From NCBI RefSeq assembly GCF_024707525.1, contig NZ_CP062231.1, positions 4,278,001 through 4,342,000 of the forward strand: a stretch of DNA of 64,000 nt. Reading direction: 5' to 3'. A model generated the notes under the pieces. That model saw only the letters and a program-made list of their open reading frames with translations, had not been told where the DNA came from and did not search any database. The position numbers and the translations under genes were made by a program. Shown here one piece after another: positions 38,581 to 47,627 of the stretch. This DNA comes from Rhizobium sp. TH2. GTDB lineage: Bacteria; Pseudomonadota; Alphaproteobacteria; Rhizobiales; Rhizobiaceae. Position 1 is the stretch's first letter. The number at the start of each line of letters is the position of its first letter.

Positions 38581-39555
38581 TCAGTCGAGCTGGATGCCGC
38601 TGCTCTTGACGATCGGAGCCCATTTGGCGAGCTCGGCCTTGACATGCTCCGACAACTGTTCCGGCGTCGAGCCGACGATCGTCGCACTAAACTCACCCAT
38701 GCGATCGACGACCTCAGGGTCCTGCAGCGCTTTCGCGGCGGCCTGCTGAAGAGTCGAAATAACCTCCGGCGGCGTACCTGCCGGTGCGAAGAGGGCGTTC
38801 CAGCTGTAGGTTTCATAACCAGGAACGGTCTCCGCAATGGCGGGAACATCCGGGAAGGATGCGACACGCTCCTTTGTCGTTACGCCCAGAGCTCTCAGGC
38901 TTCCGCTCTTGATATGCCCTGATGACGACGGAAGATTATCGAACATCATGGGGACCTGATTGCCGAGCAAATCGGTGAGCGCAGGTCCCGACCCCTTGTA
39001 GGGAACGTGCTCCATGGTCAAGCCTGTCATCGTCTTGAACAGCTCGCCGGAGAGATGGAGCGGCGTTCCGTTGCCCGAGGACGCATAGACGTATTTATCA
39101 GGATTCTTCTTAAGCAGTGCGATCAGCTCATTGATGTCCTTGGCGGGGAACTGAGGGTTCACTACCAGCACATTCGGCACGATGACAAGCAGCGATACAG
39201 GCGCGAAATCCTTTTCAGGATCATAGGGCTTGGTTTTCAGAATCAGCGGGTTGAGGGCATGTGTCGCGACGGTCCCCATGAGAATGGTGTAACCGTCAGG
39301 CTCTGCCCGCACGACTTGCGCAGCGCCGATATTGCCGCCGGCACCCCCGACATTCTCCACGATGATTTGCTGGCCAAGAAGGTTCGACATCTTGTCGGCC
39401 ACGAGCCGGGCGACCAGATCCGTCGAGCCGCCTGCCGCGAAGGGCACGACCATTTTGATGGTGCGCTCGGGGAAACCAGCGGCCCAGCTTGCCGAGGTCG
39501 GTACGAGCAACGCCATCAGCGCAGCAAAGCCGAATATCTGCTTTCGAAAATTCAT
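38581..39555 (-). CDS. Tripartite tricarboxylate transporter substrate-binding protein (TctC/Bug family)
   Basis: A 324-residue periplasmic binding protein from the ATG at 39555, behind GGAGGAGG. The signal peptide ends at ASWAAGF. Family features: RTIKMVVPFAAGGSTDLVAR, the IIVENVGGAGGNIGAAQV ligand loop, ANGTPLHLSGELFKTMTG-like segment and VPYKGSGPALTDLLG. It would bind a carboxylate for a TctA/TctB permease, but no permease gene lies next to it; orphan Bug proteins are common. The ligand is unknown. Confidence 0.9.
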   Translation of the reverse strand: MNFRKQIFGFAALMALLVPTSASWAAGFPERTIKMVVPFAAGGSTDLVARLVADKMSNLLGQQIIVENVGGAGGNIGAAQVVRAEPDGYTILMGTVATHALNPLILKTKPYDPEKDFAPVSLLVIVPNVLVVNPQFPAKDINELIALLKKNPDKYVYASSGNGTPLHLSGELFKTMTGLTMEHVPYKGSGPALTDLLGNQVPMMFDNLPSSSGHIKSGSLRALGVTTKERVASFPDVPAIAETVPGYETYSWNALFAPAGTPPEVISTLQQAAAKALQDPEVVDRMGEFSATIVGSTPEQLSEHVKAELAKWAPIVKSSGIQLD

Positions 39556-40187
39556 CCTTGTCCTCCTCCGAATATGAGCCGGCAGCGCACGACCAATGCA
39601 CTTTGTCAGCATTACCTATAACCCCACGAAACGCCAGCAGTGCAACTTGGTTTCCTTGATAGGCGATCTCGTCCTAGGTCCTGGCAAAATCGGATGCGGT
39701 TAGCCCGAACGTCACCGCGTCACTCTTAAACGGTCCTGCAGTCTGTTGGAACGCTTTTGCGGAGCTCCCCGTTCTCGGCATCCGTGTGAGTTAGGCGAAC
39801 GGCAGGTTACAGGAGATGGCCTGGCAGTTCGAACGACGGGAATGAGGGCGCGAAGCCGCCTTGCCGTGAATAACGCCAGCATGTCTGCTATTGGGCTACC
39901 GGGGCGTGCCGTCAACGACCAAAATGAGGGCGCAAAGCGGACACCGACGACCGCTGTTTCGATTGCAGGCGTAGCTCGACGGTTGGCGGATGCAGCTCGC
40001 CGTTCCGTTGCTCAAGCGGGGAAGTTGGAGTATGTTTCAGGTGGTAGCCGACTGCGGAGGAGCGGTCGGAACGGTTGAGCAGGCAAGGCCCGCAAAAACA
40101 TCAGGTCTCAAATCTGGAGGGGCCGGAGCAGAACCGTCCCGAGCGGTCGCGGCATTTTGGCCTTCGTGCGATGGGAGGAGCGCCGGC
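39556..40187. other. Gene-free stretch with two copies of a short dispersed motif
   Basis: No convincing gene. ATGAGGGCGCGAAGC at 39842-39856 and ATGAGGGCGCAAAGC at 39924-39938 recur again at 41594-41608 downstream of the cyclase gene. The upstream region of the cyclase gene lies at the right end; its ribosome site is GGGAGGAG at about 40173. Confidence 0.45.
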
Positions 40188-41608
40188 ATGGACTTTCCCG
40201 TACCCGAAAACGAAGTCGAGCGCTTGGCCGCGGTGCAGGCCTACCACGTATACGGCACGGCCCCCGAACCCGGCTTCGACGACCTTACCGATCTCGCCGC
40301 GGTGATCGCCAATGTACCGATTGCGATGGTCAACATCGTCGGCGACACCAAGATCTGGCTGAAATCCCGTCACGGCGTTCCTCCGGATATCGAGGAGGTC
40401 CCCCGCGCCGGCGTCTGCTGCAGCGACTTGCTGGTCGTTCCCAACACGATCGCCGACGAGCGTTTCAGGGAAATGCCCTTCATCGCAACCGAACCCTTCA
40501 TCCGCTTTTACGCTGGCATGCCGCTGATCGATTCTGGTGGCCGGGCGCTGGGAACGCTCTGCCTCATGGATGTCACGCCGCGCGAGCTCACCTTCGAGAC
40601 ATCCGAATGCATCCGGCGCATCGCGCGCCAGACCACCGCCCAGCTCGAACTGCGTCTGAAGATCGCCGAGCTTATGCGCTCACAGCAGAACCTGGCCGCC
40701 GAGAAGCAACGCTCCGACGACCTGCTCCTCAACATCCTGCCCCGCAACATAGCTGCGGAATTGACCGAGAAGGGCTCGGTCGAACCTCGCCACCATCCCT
40801 CCGCGACGATCTTGTTCACCGACTTCGTCGACTTCACCCGATCCGCGGCTGAACTCTCCCCGCGGGAGGTGGTCGATGACCTCGATATGTACTTCTCGGA
40901 ATTCGACAGCATTGTCGCGCGGCATGGGCTGGAAAAACTCAAGACCATCGGCGACTCCTATATGTGCGCTGGCGGTCTGATGCTGGGCCAAAAGGACCAT
41001 GCTGTCCGTAGCTGCCTTGCGGCTCTCGAAATCAAGCACTTTGTGATGCGCTCGAACCAGCGCTGGACTGCGATCGGCGAGCGACCCTGGCACCTGCGCG
41101 TCGGCCTGCACAGCGGCAGCGTGATGTCCGGCGTCGTGGGAAAGAAGAAGTTCACCTACGATGTCTGGGGCGACGCGGTGAATATTGCATCGCGAATGGA
41201 GAGCACCGACGAAGCCGACCACGTCAACATTTCCGAAAGCACGTATCAACAGGTGAAGCCGTATTTCGATTGCACGGCGCGGGGTGCCCTCGAGGTTAAA
41301 AACCGGGGCAAAATGACGATGTATTTCCTCGACCGCCTGAAACCGGAATATTCGGCGGACCTGGACGGCGTGGAAGCCAACGAGCGTCTGAAGAGCGCGC
41401 TCGCCGGCACGTCGGTCCTTTGGTCCTTGCACTGAAGATCCGGGACAAGTACCGCGGAAGCCTGTCGGATGCGAATTCGAGGGTGTTGCTGGGGAGTACT
41501 GCGCCAATGACCGTTATTGGCGCACACATGCCGCCTCGAACGTCCACTGCATTGTCCGCTTTCGAGACCCCGCTTGGCGGGACTATGACCGATATGAGGG
41601 CGCAAAGC
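39842..41608. repeat. Short dispersed motif ATGAGGGCG(C)(A/G)AAGC, three copies
   Basis: Copies lie at 39842-39856, 39924-39938 and 41594-41608, all on the plus strand, flanking the cyclase gene in gene-free DNA. Surrounding bases are only partly similar. Nature unknown; they may be relics of one decayed repeat. Confidence 0.4.
40188..41435 (+). CDS. GAF-domain adenylate/guanylate cyclase (class III)
   Basis: A 415-residue soluble signalling protein. The ATG at 40188 follows GGGAGGAG; longer frames to 39990 have no coding character. Residues ~20-160 form a GAF domain (LTDLAAVIANVPIAMVNIVG through GGRALGTLCLMDV). After a helical linker, the class III catalytic domain has the metal Asp pair in ILFTDFVDFTRSAAEL, TIGDSYMCAGGL, and FTYDVWGDAVNIASRMES. 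It makes a cyclic nucleotide, presumably cAMP, in response to a GAF-sensed signal. It ends next to a gene-free region. Confidence 0.9.
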   Translation: MDFPVPENEVERLAAVQAYHVYGTAPEPGFDDLTDLAAVIANVPIAMVNIVGDTKIWLKSRHGVPPDIEEVPRAGVCCSDLLVVPNTIADERFREMPFIATEPFIRFYAGMPLIDSGGRALGTLCLMDVTPRELTFETSECIRRIARQTTAQLELRLKIAELMRSQQNLAAEKQRSDDLLLNILPRNIAAELTEKGSVEPRHHPSATILFTDFVDFTRSAAELSPREVVDDLDMYFSEFDSIVARHGLEKLKTIGDSYMCAGGLMLGQKDHAVRSCLAALEIKHFVMRSNQRWTAIGERPWHLRVGLHSGSVMSGVVGKKKFTYDVWGDAVNIASRMESTDEADHVNISESTYQQVKPYFDCTARGALEVKNRGKMTMYFLDRLKPEYSADLDGVEANERLKSALAGTSVLWSLH

Positions 41609-41960
41609 AGTCGTGGACAAATCAGCCAGGCGACGGTTCTCGAATATACTCATGGCGTAGATAATTAATCGTGCGGCAGATGTCGGCTTTGCGGCCGGGA
41701 GGGACTGTCCGCGACTATAGGCTCGTCCCGCGAGTCCCGGACGTGGCGCAAGCCAGGCACCTCATTCCGGCAAGTTTGATTTGCCGCCTATTGGCCGGGA
41801 GAGGTTCTTTCGAGACCGGCGGAACAGCGCGGATTGAGATCCATGGGTCCGAACGAAGCACACATCTTGGTGATGTGCATCTTGGCGATGATCGCCATGG
41901 GGTTTTTCGTCTTGGCAATCAGTCCGGCTTGAAGGAGCAACATCGATTGGGTCGGATGCA
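41436..41960. other. Gene-free stretch
   Basis: No supported gene. It contains the third copy of the ATGAGGGCGCAAAGC motif (41594-41608), preceded by TGTCCGCTTTCGAGACC. Confidence 0.45.
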
Positions 41961-42236
41961 ATGACTCAAGACTGGCAGAGAAAATACCGCTGGCGCCGAA
42001 CGTGCCCTGATGAAACCGACATCGACGGCAAACCGTTCGAAGACTATTGCGCGTTCGATGACGACATCAACGCCGGCAGAATTGGACTTGAGCGAGAGAG
42101 CCTGAAGACTGATCATTGGCGCTGGTCTGGCAGTCCCCCTCCGCAATTTCGCGGCACGCCGATCATGCCTAATGCCGGATACAGCCCGACGGCAGCCGAT
42201 GCAGCGAAAGCGGTCGAGGATTACTGGGTCGCATGA
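41961..42236 (+). CDS. Hypothetical protein, 91 residues
   Basis: A soluble protein with a coding look: acidic and Trp-rich (WQRKYRWRRTCPDETDIDGK and DHWRWSGSPPPQ). Not a family I recognise. It is the first of a group of small genes (42.0-43.8 kb) typical of rhizobial accessory DNA. Confidence 0.5.
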   Translation: MTQDWQRKYRWRRTCPDETDIDGKPFEDYCAFDDDINAGRIGLERESLKTDHWRWSGSPPPQFRGTPIMPNAGYSPTAADAAKAVEDYWVA

Positions 42237-42372
42237 AGACCCAGAAGGATCAGTAACAGCGCGAAAACGCCCCGCCAGGAGGCCGGAGCAGTTTAATCTC
42301 CCTGGAGAACCCGGGCGGCATGAGAAGAGTGTGGCGCGTGGGGTGTCGCGGAAAGAGCAACGCGCCACAGCG

Positions 42373-42555
42373 CTACTTATGTTCGGTTTCCTTTTCGCGC
42401 TCCTGACGAAGCGCGCGCAATCGCCTGGTCTTCTCGTCGCGGGCTTCGGCCTCTTGCCGCAAAATTTCCATCGCAGCATCCGTGATTTCTTCCATGCGTT
42501 CGCGGCGCTCTTCCGTTGGGCCCGATGACCGATGGTTTCTTTCACCTTCCGTCAT
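42373..42555 (-). CDS. Small coiled-coil protein, 60 residues
   Basis: The ATG at 42555 follows CGGAGG at 7 bases. The protein is very rich in Glu/Arg/Lys (SGPTEERRERMEEITDAAME then QEAEARDEKTRRLRALRQ), predicting one long amphipathic helix or coiled coil. Function unknown. Confidence 0.55.
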   Translation of the reverse strand: MTEGERNHRSSGPTEERRERMEEITDAAMEILRQEAEARDEKTRRLRALRQEREKETEHK

Positions 42556-42703
42556 TTCAGCCTCCGAAAAGCTCAAGAACGCAAGGCGATGTTTAACGTT
42601 CCGGAGTACGATTGCGAACCGAGGCGCGAGATCAGCAACCACCCACCGCGGCTTGGAACAACCTTCCGGGATCCGCATTATCAGCCCGTCCTGCCAAAAC
42701 TTT

Positions 42704-42731
42704 GCCGGCCCCCGTTGGCCGGCTCTTTTTT
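42704..42731 (+). terminator. Strong intrinsic terminator
   Basis: GCCGGCC (42704-42710), loop CCCGTT, GGCCGGC (42717-42723), then TCTTTTTT. The transcript that ends here is not identified. A 48-codon frame (ATG 42589) runs into it, but it may equally end a small RNA. Confidence 0.8.
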
Positions 42732-42999
42732 CTAATGGCGGATCGTCAAACGGGACCGCGCCCTCTTCGATGGGCATCGAGTTGGGCGCGGCCTTGTCGC
42801 GAATACGCTAGACACGACCGCCTGAAACGCCATTGTCTCATTGCAGTTCCCGGTCACCATCGCTCAGTCAAAAACGTACCAAGTGTCCTTTTGCGGTTGG
42901 CCCCGACGCGCGCCCTCCATTCATGTAATATTCACGCAACTCCGAGTATATGGCGCCAAAGTCGGTCATCTCGACGACATGATGCACTGGAGGCCATAA

Positions 43000-43224
43000 A
43001 TGCAGGCAATTCCCACCGGAACGAGCGCAGATCCAGTGCAATTTCTGGCGATCAAGCGGGTCTATGAAACCCTGGTATCCTCTGACTGGTTTTACGACAC
43101 CGAGGACACGCGGCAGGATTTGTCAGATCTGATAATGCGTCAATATCGACGGGGCTACACCAACGAGGCCGATCTGCTTCTCGCGTGCGCGACCCCGGCA
43201 AAGGAGCGCTACTCTGCCGGGTAA
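43000..43224 (+). CDS. Hypothetical protein, 74 residues
   Basis: The ATG at 43000 follows GGAGG at 7 bases. Sequence MQAIPTGTSADPVQFLAIKR then TRQDLSDLIMRQYRRGYTNE looks globular and helical. Not recognised. A terminator follows at 43375-43400. Confidence 0.6.
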   Translation: MQAIPTGTSADPVQFLAIKRVYETLVSSDWFYDTEDTRQDLSDLIMRQYRRGYTNEADLLLACATPAKERYSAG

Positions 43225-43374
43225 TCGCAAGCGTATGTGCTCGCATAACGATCACGCCGCCTGCTTATGCACCTGGACATCGCCCAACCGGTCGGTCCCT
43301 TGGAACCACCGCCCACCCATCCGCGTTAAAGCGACAAGTTCGCCTGCGGGTTTTCTCCCGACCCGCCCTCACTA

Positions 43375-43400
43375 GCCGGCCTCGTGGCCGGCTTTTCTTT
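43375..43400 (+). terminator. Intrinsic terminator
   Basis: GCCGGCC (43375-43381), loop TCGT, GGCCGGC (43386-43392), then TTTTCTTT. It ends the transcript of the 43000-43224 gene. Confidence 0.85.
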
Positions 43401-43545
43401 GCATGTCACCGATGGGTGATTATCCGCGCCGTAGCTCGCCCGCCGGCTTGGTCGCCTGTTACATTCGCAACGAAACTTTACTGGACACCCCTTAAATTTT
43501 GGGGGTTTATATTAGAGGGACTGTATACAAGCTAGGGGTTTTATC

Positions 43546-43797
43546 ATGCGCGCTACAATCGAATTGTGCGGTCCTGAATACGCTCCGTCTGACCGACGAA
43601 GGGACGCGGAAAGGCGTAAGGCAGCAACTTTGCTGGTGCGGCAACTGATGGTCCAGATGGTCCAGGCCGGCTGGCGCGAGAGCGAGGCGGCGCTGTCTCT
43701 CGCCGACGCGTGTGACGATTATTGCTTATACCTTGCACAGTATCCTCAGCGGATGCTTGAGCCAGCTAACAGCAACACGTTTTCGGTCGCGTCGTAG
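43546..43797 (+). CDS. Hypothetical protein, 83 residues
   Basis: A helical small protein (RRDAERRKAATLLVRQLMVQ then WRESEAALSLADACDDYCLY). The upstream region has CCCCTTAAATTTTGGGG (43487-43503), a near-palindrome that could be regulatory. Not a recognised family. Confidence 0.5.
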   Translation: MRATIELCGPEYAPSDRRRDAERRKAATLLVRQLMVQMVQAGWRESEAALSLADACDDYCLYLAQYPQRMLEPANSNTFSVAS

Positions 43798-44241
43798 ACG
43801 ACGGCCGCCCAAAGCAAAAGGCCGACGCGAGAGCCGGCCTGAATTCGCGGCAGGGGTAGACACCGCTATGTGGTGTTGATTCTCACCTAGATTCCATCAT
43901 ACTTTTTCGGAAAAACTCCGTCAAGTAATTCTAACTTAAGTCTTATTAAGATTCACTTATAATTGACCTGGGTCAATTCCATGAACAAAACCACTCTTCG
44001 GGCGTCCCAATCAGCCCGGCGTGGGTCGCGCGACTGCTCTCGAATCGAAGCCCATGTCGCATCTGCACTATCAGATTGCCATTCCATGCCTCAGCTCTTT
44101 GCCCGCGCTTTCTGACATTTCGTAAAAATGAAAGGTCAGAAACGGACACTCGCATTGCCAAGTATGGGGAAGCCGGCGCCCAGGATTTCAAGATGATAGC
44201 GGATGGGAACCTGCGACATGACGTGCATGTGGAGGGCTGAT
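43798..44241. other. Gene-free stretch with palindromes
   Basis: No supported gene. AGGCCG/CGGCCT-type hairpin near 43824-43842 and the 18-base palindrome AATTGACCTGGGTCAATT at 43961-43978 are the only structures I see. Open frames here lack ribosome sites. Confidence 0.4.
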
Positions 44242-45168
44242 TTACATCGTCAGTTCCTGAAATACGTGACCCACGGCTGTCAGGTTGCCCGCGGCATCGA
44301 TGAGTTCGGTGTTAATGTTGAAGTTCCAGCCGTCGGCGGCCTCATAGGCACCGAACCAGGCATGACGCTTCACGAACTTCAGATCATCCATCATCTGGAT
44401 CGCTTCGGCAGCGAAATCGGCTGCTTCGTCGGCCGTGAACCGGTCCCGATCCGCCCAATCGACGAGAGCCCATTCAGTCACCCATACAGGCTTGTGATAT
44501 TCCTGCCTCACGTCCTTCAGAAATGCCTTGAAATCCGCAACGCTGCCGTCGTCGGAATAGTAATGCACAGCGACAAAATCTACCTGATAATCTTTGCGGT
44601 CCGCCTTATCCATGAACCTGCCAAGCCATGAATCGTCACCGAGCGTCTCTGTCTGCGTGCAAGCCGGGGAGCCGAGCTCCAGGTTCTTGTCCATCAGCTT
44701 TGGCCAAAGCTTAAGCGCCTCTCCGACGCTGAGATTGGACTGACCCGCATTGTCTGGCTCGTTGAATCCAAGCAGATAGCCGGACGGGGCGCTGGCAAGC
44801 CGCTCGAAGTTGGCAGTCGCGATTTCATCCCTGCCCCAGATCATCGGTACGAAACGCTCATCATTCCTGCCAGCCCCACCGGCCGACCAGAGACGATGGT
44901 GACCCCAGTTTGTGTACCAGCTGAAATCGAACTGCCTGAGATCGGATAACGCTGTGCCTAGCCCGTCGAGGTCCCAGGTACCGATACCGATCTTCCCCGG
45001 GTGTTCCACGAGATCTGGATTCGGCCTGGCTGCGGATTTGTTCTGCGACGTTGGCATAGCAGCAGAGTTGAAAATGAACTCGTCATCTTCAGCCGTCCCG
45101 ACCAAGATATCCAAGCCTGTTCCCCGATGTGCATTCCTATGACGACCGTCGATATTGATTTCAAACAT
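44242..45168 (-). CDS. Glycoside hydrolase GH128-like (endo-beta-1,3-glucanase fold) with RTX-like N-terminus
   Basis: A 308-residue protein from the ATG at 45168, behind AGGGGC. Residues ~15-35 (GTGLDILVGTAEDDEFIF) resemble a single hemolysin-type calcium-binding repeat; no classical signal peptide is present. The rest is a glycosyl-hydrolase core like PF11790/Asl1: FSWYTNWG, MIWGRDEI, the acid/base Glu in GYLLGFNEPDNAG, DFVAVHYY and the nucleophile Glu in PVWVTEWALVDW. GH128 enzymes cut beta-1,3-glucan, a fungal wall polymer. Export via type I secretion is inferred only from the RTX-like start and neighbouring RTX genes. Confidence 0.75.
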   Translation of the reverse strand: MFEINIDGRHRNAHRGTGLDILVGTAEDDEFIFNSAAMPTSQNKSAARPNPDLVEHPGKIGIGTWDLDGLGTALSDLRQFDFSWYTNWGHHRLWSAGGAGRNDERFVPMIWGRDEIATANFERLASAPSGYLLGFNEPDNAGQSNLSVGEALKLWPKLMDKNLELGSPACTQTETLGDDSWLGRFMDKADRKDYQVDFVAVHYYSDDGSVADFKAFLKDVRQEYHKPVWVTEWALVDWADRDRFTADEAADFAAEAIQMMDDLKFVKRHAWFGAYEAADGWNFNINTELIDAAGNLTAVGHVFQELTM

Positions 45169-45553
45169 TAGAGCCCCTGAATAGACGAGGCCGCTTTGCC
45201 AGTACTGAAACCACCTGTCAAGGCGACACGTTCACCCCGCCGGCGAGGCACGGACGAACGAACAACAGGAAAATGCTTCACGACAGAGCGGTCAAAGGAA
45301 CGGTGTCTTCGTCGAAATCAGAGCCTGCAAACTTGCGAATCCTGACCTTGATCTCGTCGATATCCGATACTCTGATCCCCACGACGGCCAAGCCTTCCGG
45401 CATGCAGCCCAACCTGCAATGAGGCTATGGACAAGAAGCCGAGCTATCACCCGGAAAGCGTGTTGACAGATTGATGGACTGGCGGAAGAAATGTTGATGC
45501 CGTCGAACCAAGCTTCGGAGGTGTACCGCCCCCTCAACACCGGCTGGCCTGAA
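45169..45553. other. Gene-free stretch
   Basis: No supported gene in these 385 bases between the glucanase and GFA genes. The one open frame on minus (about 45292-45540) lacks a ribosome site. Confidence 0.5.
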
Positions 45554-45988
45554 TCACTCCACGATCAATTCTCCCGTCCCGCCCAAAGCCGTGGGAACGT
45601 CCCGATATTTGGGTAATCCGTCCTTCATCGGCAGCACAGTCTCCTGATAGTTTACATGGAGCGCGGGTTCGAACGGCAGTGTTGGAACAATTGCTGCATA
45701 AACGTCGGTGACACTCCAGAGCGGATGGTCGGTCATAAGATGTCCACCGCAGATTTTGCACGATTTGCGCACGCTGTTGGCGGTCTTCTGATAATCGACG
45801 AGATTGTCCGCGCCCTTGACGATCCGGACCTTCTCGGGCGGCCAAAGCGTGAAGGCATTCACGGGTCCCGCCGACCACGTCCGACATGAACTGCAATGAC
45901 AAAAGCCCATGGCGGCCGGGTCGCCGCTCACCTCGATCTCAACTGAGCCGCAGAAGCATTTTCCGGTGTGGCTGCCATTCTCTGTCAT
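45554..45988 (-). CDS. GFA (CENP-V/glutathione-dependent formaldehyde-activating-like) domain protein
   Basis: A 144-residue zinc-binding protein. Zinc cysteines are visible in KCFCGSVEIEV, GFCHCSSCRTWSAG and SVRKSCKICGGHLM. The family includes S-(hydroxymethyl)glutathione synthase but most members have unknown substrates. Complete length. There is a GGAGG before the ATG. Confidence 0.9.
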   Translation of the reverse strand: MTENGSHTGKCFCGSVEIEVSGDPAAMGFCHCSSCRTWSAGPVNAFTLWPPEKVRIVKGADNLVDYQKTANSVRKSCKICGGHLMTDHPLWSVTDVYAAIVPTLPFEPALHVNYQETVLPMKDGLPKYRDVPTALGGTGELIVE

Positions 45989-46169
45989 GACGTCCTCCTT
46001 CGGCTCGCGTTACCCGGGTCCCGGGTGAAGGATAAAAACGAAGTGATCGTGGCACTTTCGAACGAACGTTGGGTCGAAGATTAAAGGAATACGCGCCTTA
46101 CCGCTCTAGCGGGACGCGCGTGACTTGCAACGAAGCAACTGGTGTCCGTGGGTTGCGTCACGAGGTGGT

Positions 46170-46685
46170 CTAATGGCTTCGCAGCAGTGGGGGTGGACTA
46201 ACCAAACTCCCAGTCGCGCGCCGTCTGAAGCCAGCGAGCACCATCCAGCCGAAAATACCTCCGCCACTATACTGAAAAAACCAACCATCCACCGTGCCGC
46301 CGCTCAATTTGATCGCCTCGTTGAAAGTGACCGAGGTTCCGGCGGGAATCTGGATCTTATCGCCGCCAACACCCGCGATTTGTTGAAAATCGGTGACTAC
46401 TTCGTTGTTCTGTGAGCCACTTTGCTTCAGCTGGCCCGGTAGATACCGGAAAATGTCTTCGCCGTCGCAGCCGGTGATCACGTCGCGGCCTTCACCACCG
46501 ATTAGAATGTCGTTGCCTTTCCCACCAGTCAAATGATTGACGCCCGCGCCACCCGTGATGTCGTCATTCCTCTTGCCGCCGTTGACCTCGTCCTCGCCGG
46601 CGCCGGCGTTGATCTTGTCGTTTCCGGCCGCGCCGAAGATGAAGTCATCACCGCCGAAGCCAATAATGATGTTATTCGAAGACAT
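46170..46685 (-). CDS. Short RTX (hemolysin-type calcium-binding repeat) protein
   Basis: A 171-residue protein with several nonapeptide repeats of GGxGxDxUx type in residues 8-75 (GFGGDDFIFGAAGNDKINAG, GGKGNDILIGGEGRDVITG). A typical RTX-exported C-terminal part follows (EVVTDFQQIAGVGGDKIQI). The last ~25 residues (AGFRRRATGSLVSPPPLLRS) do not look like an RTX ending, so a late frameshift is possible. No signal peptide; type I secretion is the likely route. Confidence 0.8.
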   Translation of the reverse strand: MSSNNIIIGFGGDDFIFGAAGNDKINAGAGEDEVNGGKRNDDITGGAGVNHLTGGKGNDILIGGEGRDVITGCDGEDIFRYLPGQLKQSGSQNNEVVTDFQQIAGVGGDKIQIPAGTSVTFNEAIKLSGGTVDGWFFQYSGGGIFGWMVLAGFRRRATGSLVSPPPLLRSH

Positions 46686-46901
46686 TCCAAAAAGATCATT
46701 ATCTTTGTTATTGCCTTAATCTTAGCCATTCCCATGCCTCCCACTGGCCTGACAAGGCGGGCAACTGAAGAAACATAAGTATAGATAGAAATAGTAGCGT
46801 CTTCTAAAGTAGTGGTGGAGTCAATCTATGATGCCCTCAGAGAGGTAGCGTGATGGGCCTTCATTCCAATTCTGCAAGCGGGTCCTCTTTCCGTAGGGGC
46901 T

Positions 46902-47372
46902 GTGTGGGTAGGAACCGCGACATTCACAGAGGCAAGTACTATCGCCATAGAAGCGAGGGCCCACTTATCGGAGATCCTCCGTGGGAGGATTGCCGTTCGT
47001 CAGGTGATGTACATATTGCCATTGGCGACACTTGGTGATGAAAATATCGACCCGTTCCCGTTGGTGGAGGTCCGTGTTCTGCCGGATCTGCCTGCCGAAG
47101 CGAAAAAGGAAACTCTCATTGCCGCGCAGCATATAATCGACAGCGGCGTGCTAGTGACACTGACATGGTCGGAAAATCAGTTTGATAGCACCTTGAAGCG
47201 AACTGTGCACTACAGCCGCGTAGGGGCTGCCGCAGGCAATCTCGACTGCGAGACGAAACACTGCTGGTCGCGCACGCCCAATCGGCACGCTAACGTGACA
47301 CTTCTCGGCTATTCGTCCTCGCCATTACTGGCAGGTCGCGACCACCGGAAGAGTCGATGTGACCATTGGTAA
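46902..47372 (+). CDS. Possible hypothetical protein
   Basis: The reading frame has protein-like stretches (STIAIEARAHLSEILRGRIA, VEVRVLPDLPAEAKKETLIA) but starts at GTG without a clear ribosome site. Its 3' end overlaps the better-supported minus gene at 47325. Low confidence. Confidence 0.2.
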   Translation: MWVGTATFTEASTIAIEARAHLSEILRGRIAVRQVMYILPLATLGDENIDPFPLVEVRVLPDLPAEAKKETLIAAQHIIDSGVLVTLTWSENQFDSTLKRTVHYSRVGAAAGNLDCETKHCWSRTPNRHANVTLLGYSSSPLLAGRDHRKSRCDHW

Positions 47373-47552
47373 ATCCGCGTCATCGGAGGCGCCCTGCAGT
47401 TCTCGAACGATTGCATCGAGAGTGCTCGCCAGGTGATGTTCGACATCCTTGGCTCCCAGGTCACGTGCTGCCGTCTGAGCATAAATAACGAGACGCGCGA
47501 TGGCGGTCAGTTCCGATTCCCAGCTCGCTGCACTTTGTACAATTGCATCCAT
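47325..47552 (-). CDS. Hypothetical protein, 75 residues, downstream of the YcaO-TfuA locus
   Basis: The ATG at 47552 follows AAGGGGG at 8 bases. The protein is helical and acidic (ASWESELTAIARLVIYAQTA then LASTLDAIVRELQG). It lies 75 bases after the tfuA stop on the same strand, so it may belong to the same transcript. It has no recognisable family and no leader-like features, and is not itself an obvious RiPP precursor. Confidence 0.6.
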   Translation of the reverse strand: MDAIVQSAASWESELTAIARLVIYAQTAARDLGAKDVEHHLASTLDAIVRELQGASDDADLPMVTSTLPVVATCQ

Positions 47553-47627
47553 TTGCTTAGCCCCCTTAATCAGAGGACTGCAGATTAACGCAGACCAGAT
47601 TGGCACGCGCGTGACACGACCGTGACA

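Noticed and set aside
42589..42735. 48-codon frame running into a strong terminator
   Set aside because: It would terminate inside its own coding region; no ribosome site. An sRNA or leader is at least as likely.
43973..44191. 72-codon minus-strand frame
   Set aside because: No ribosome site and no family; overlaps a palindrome and gene-free DNA.
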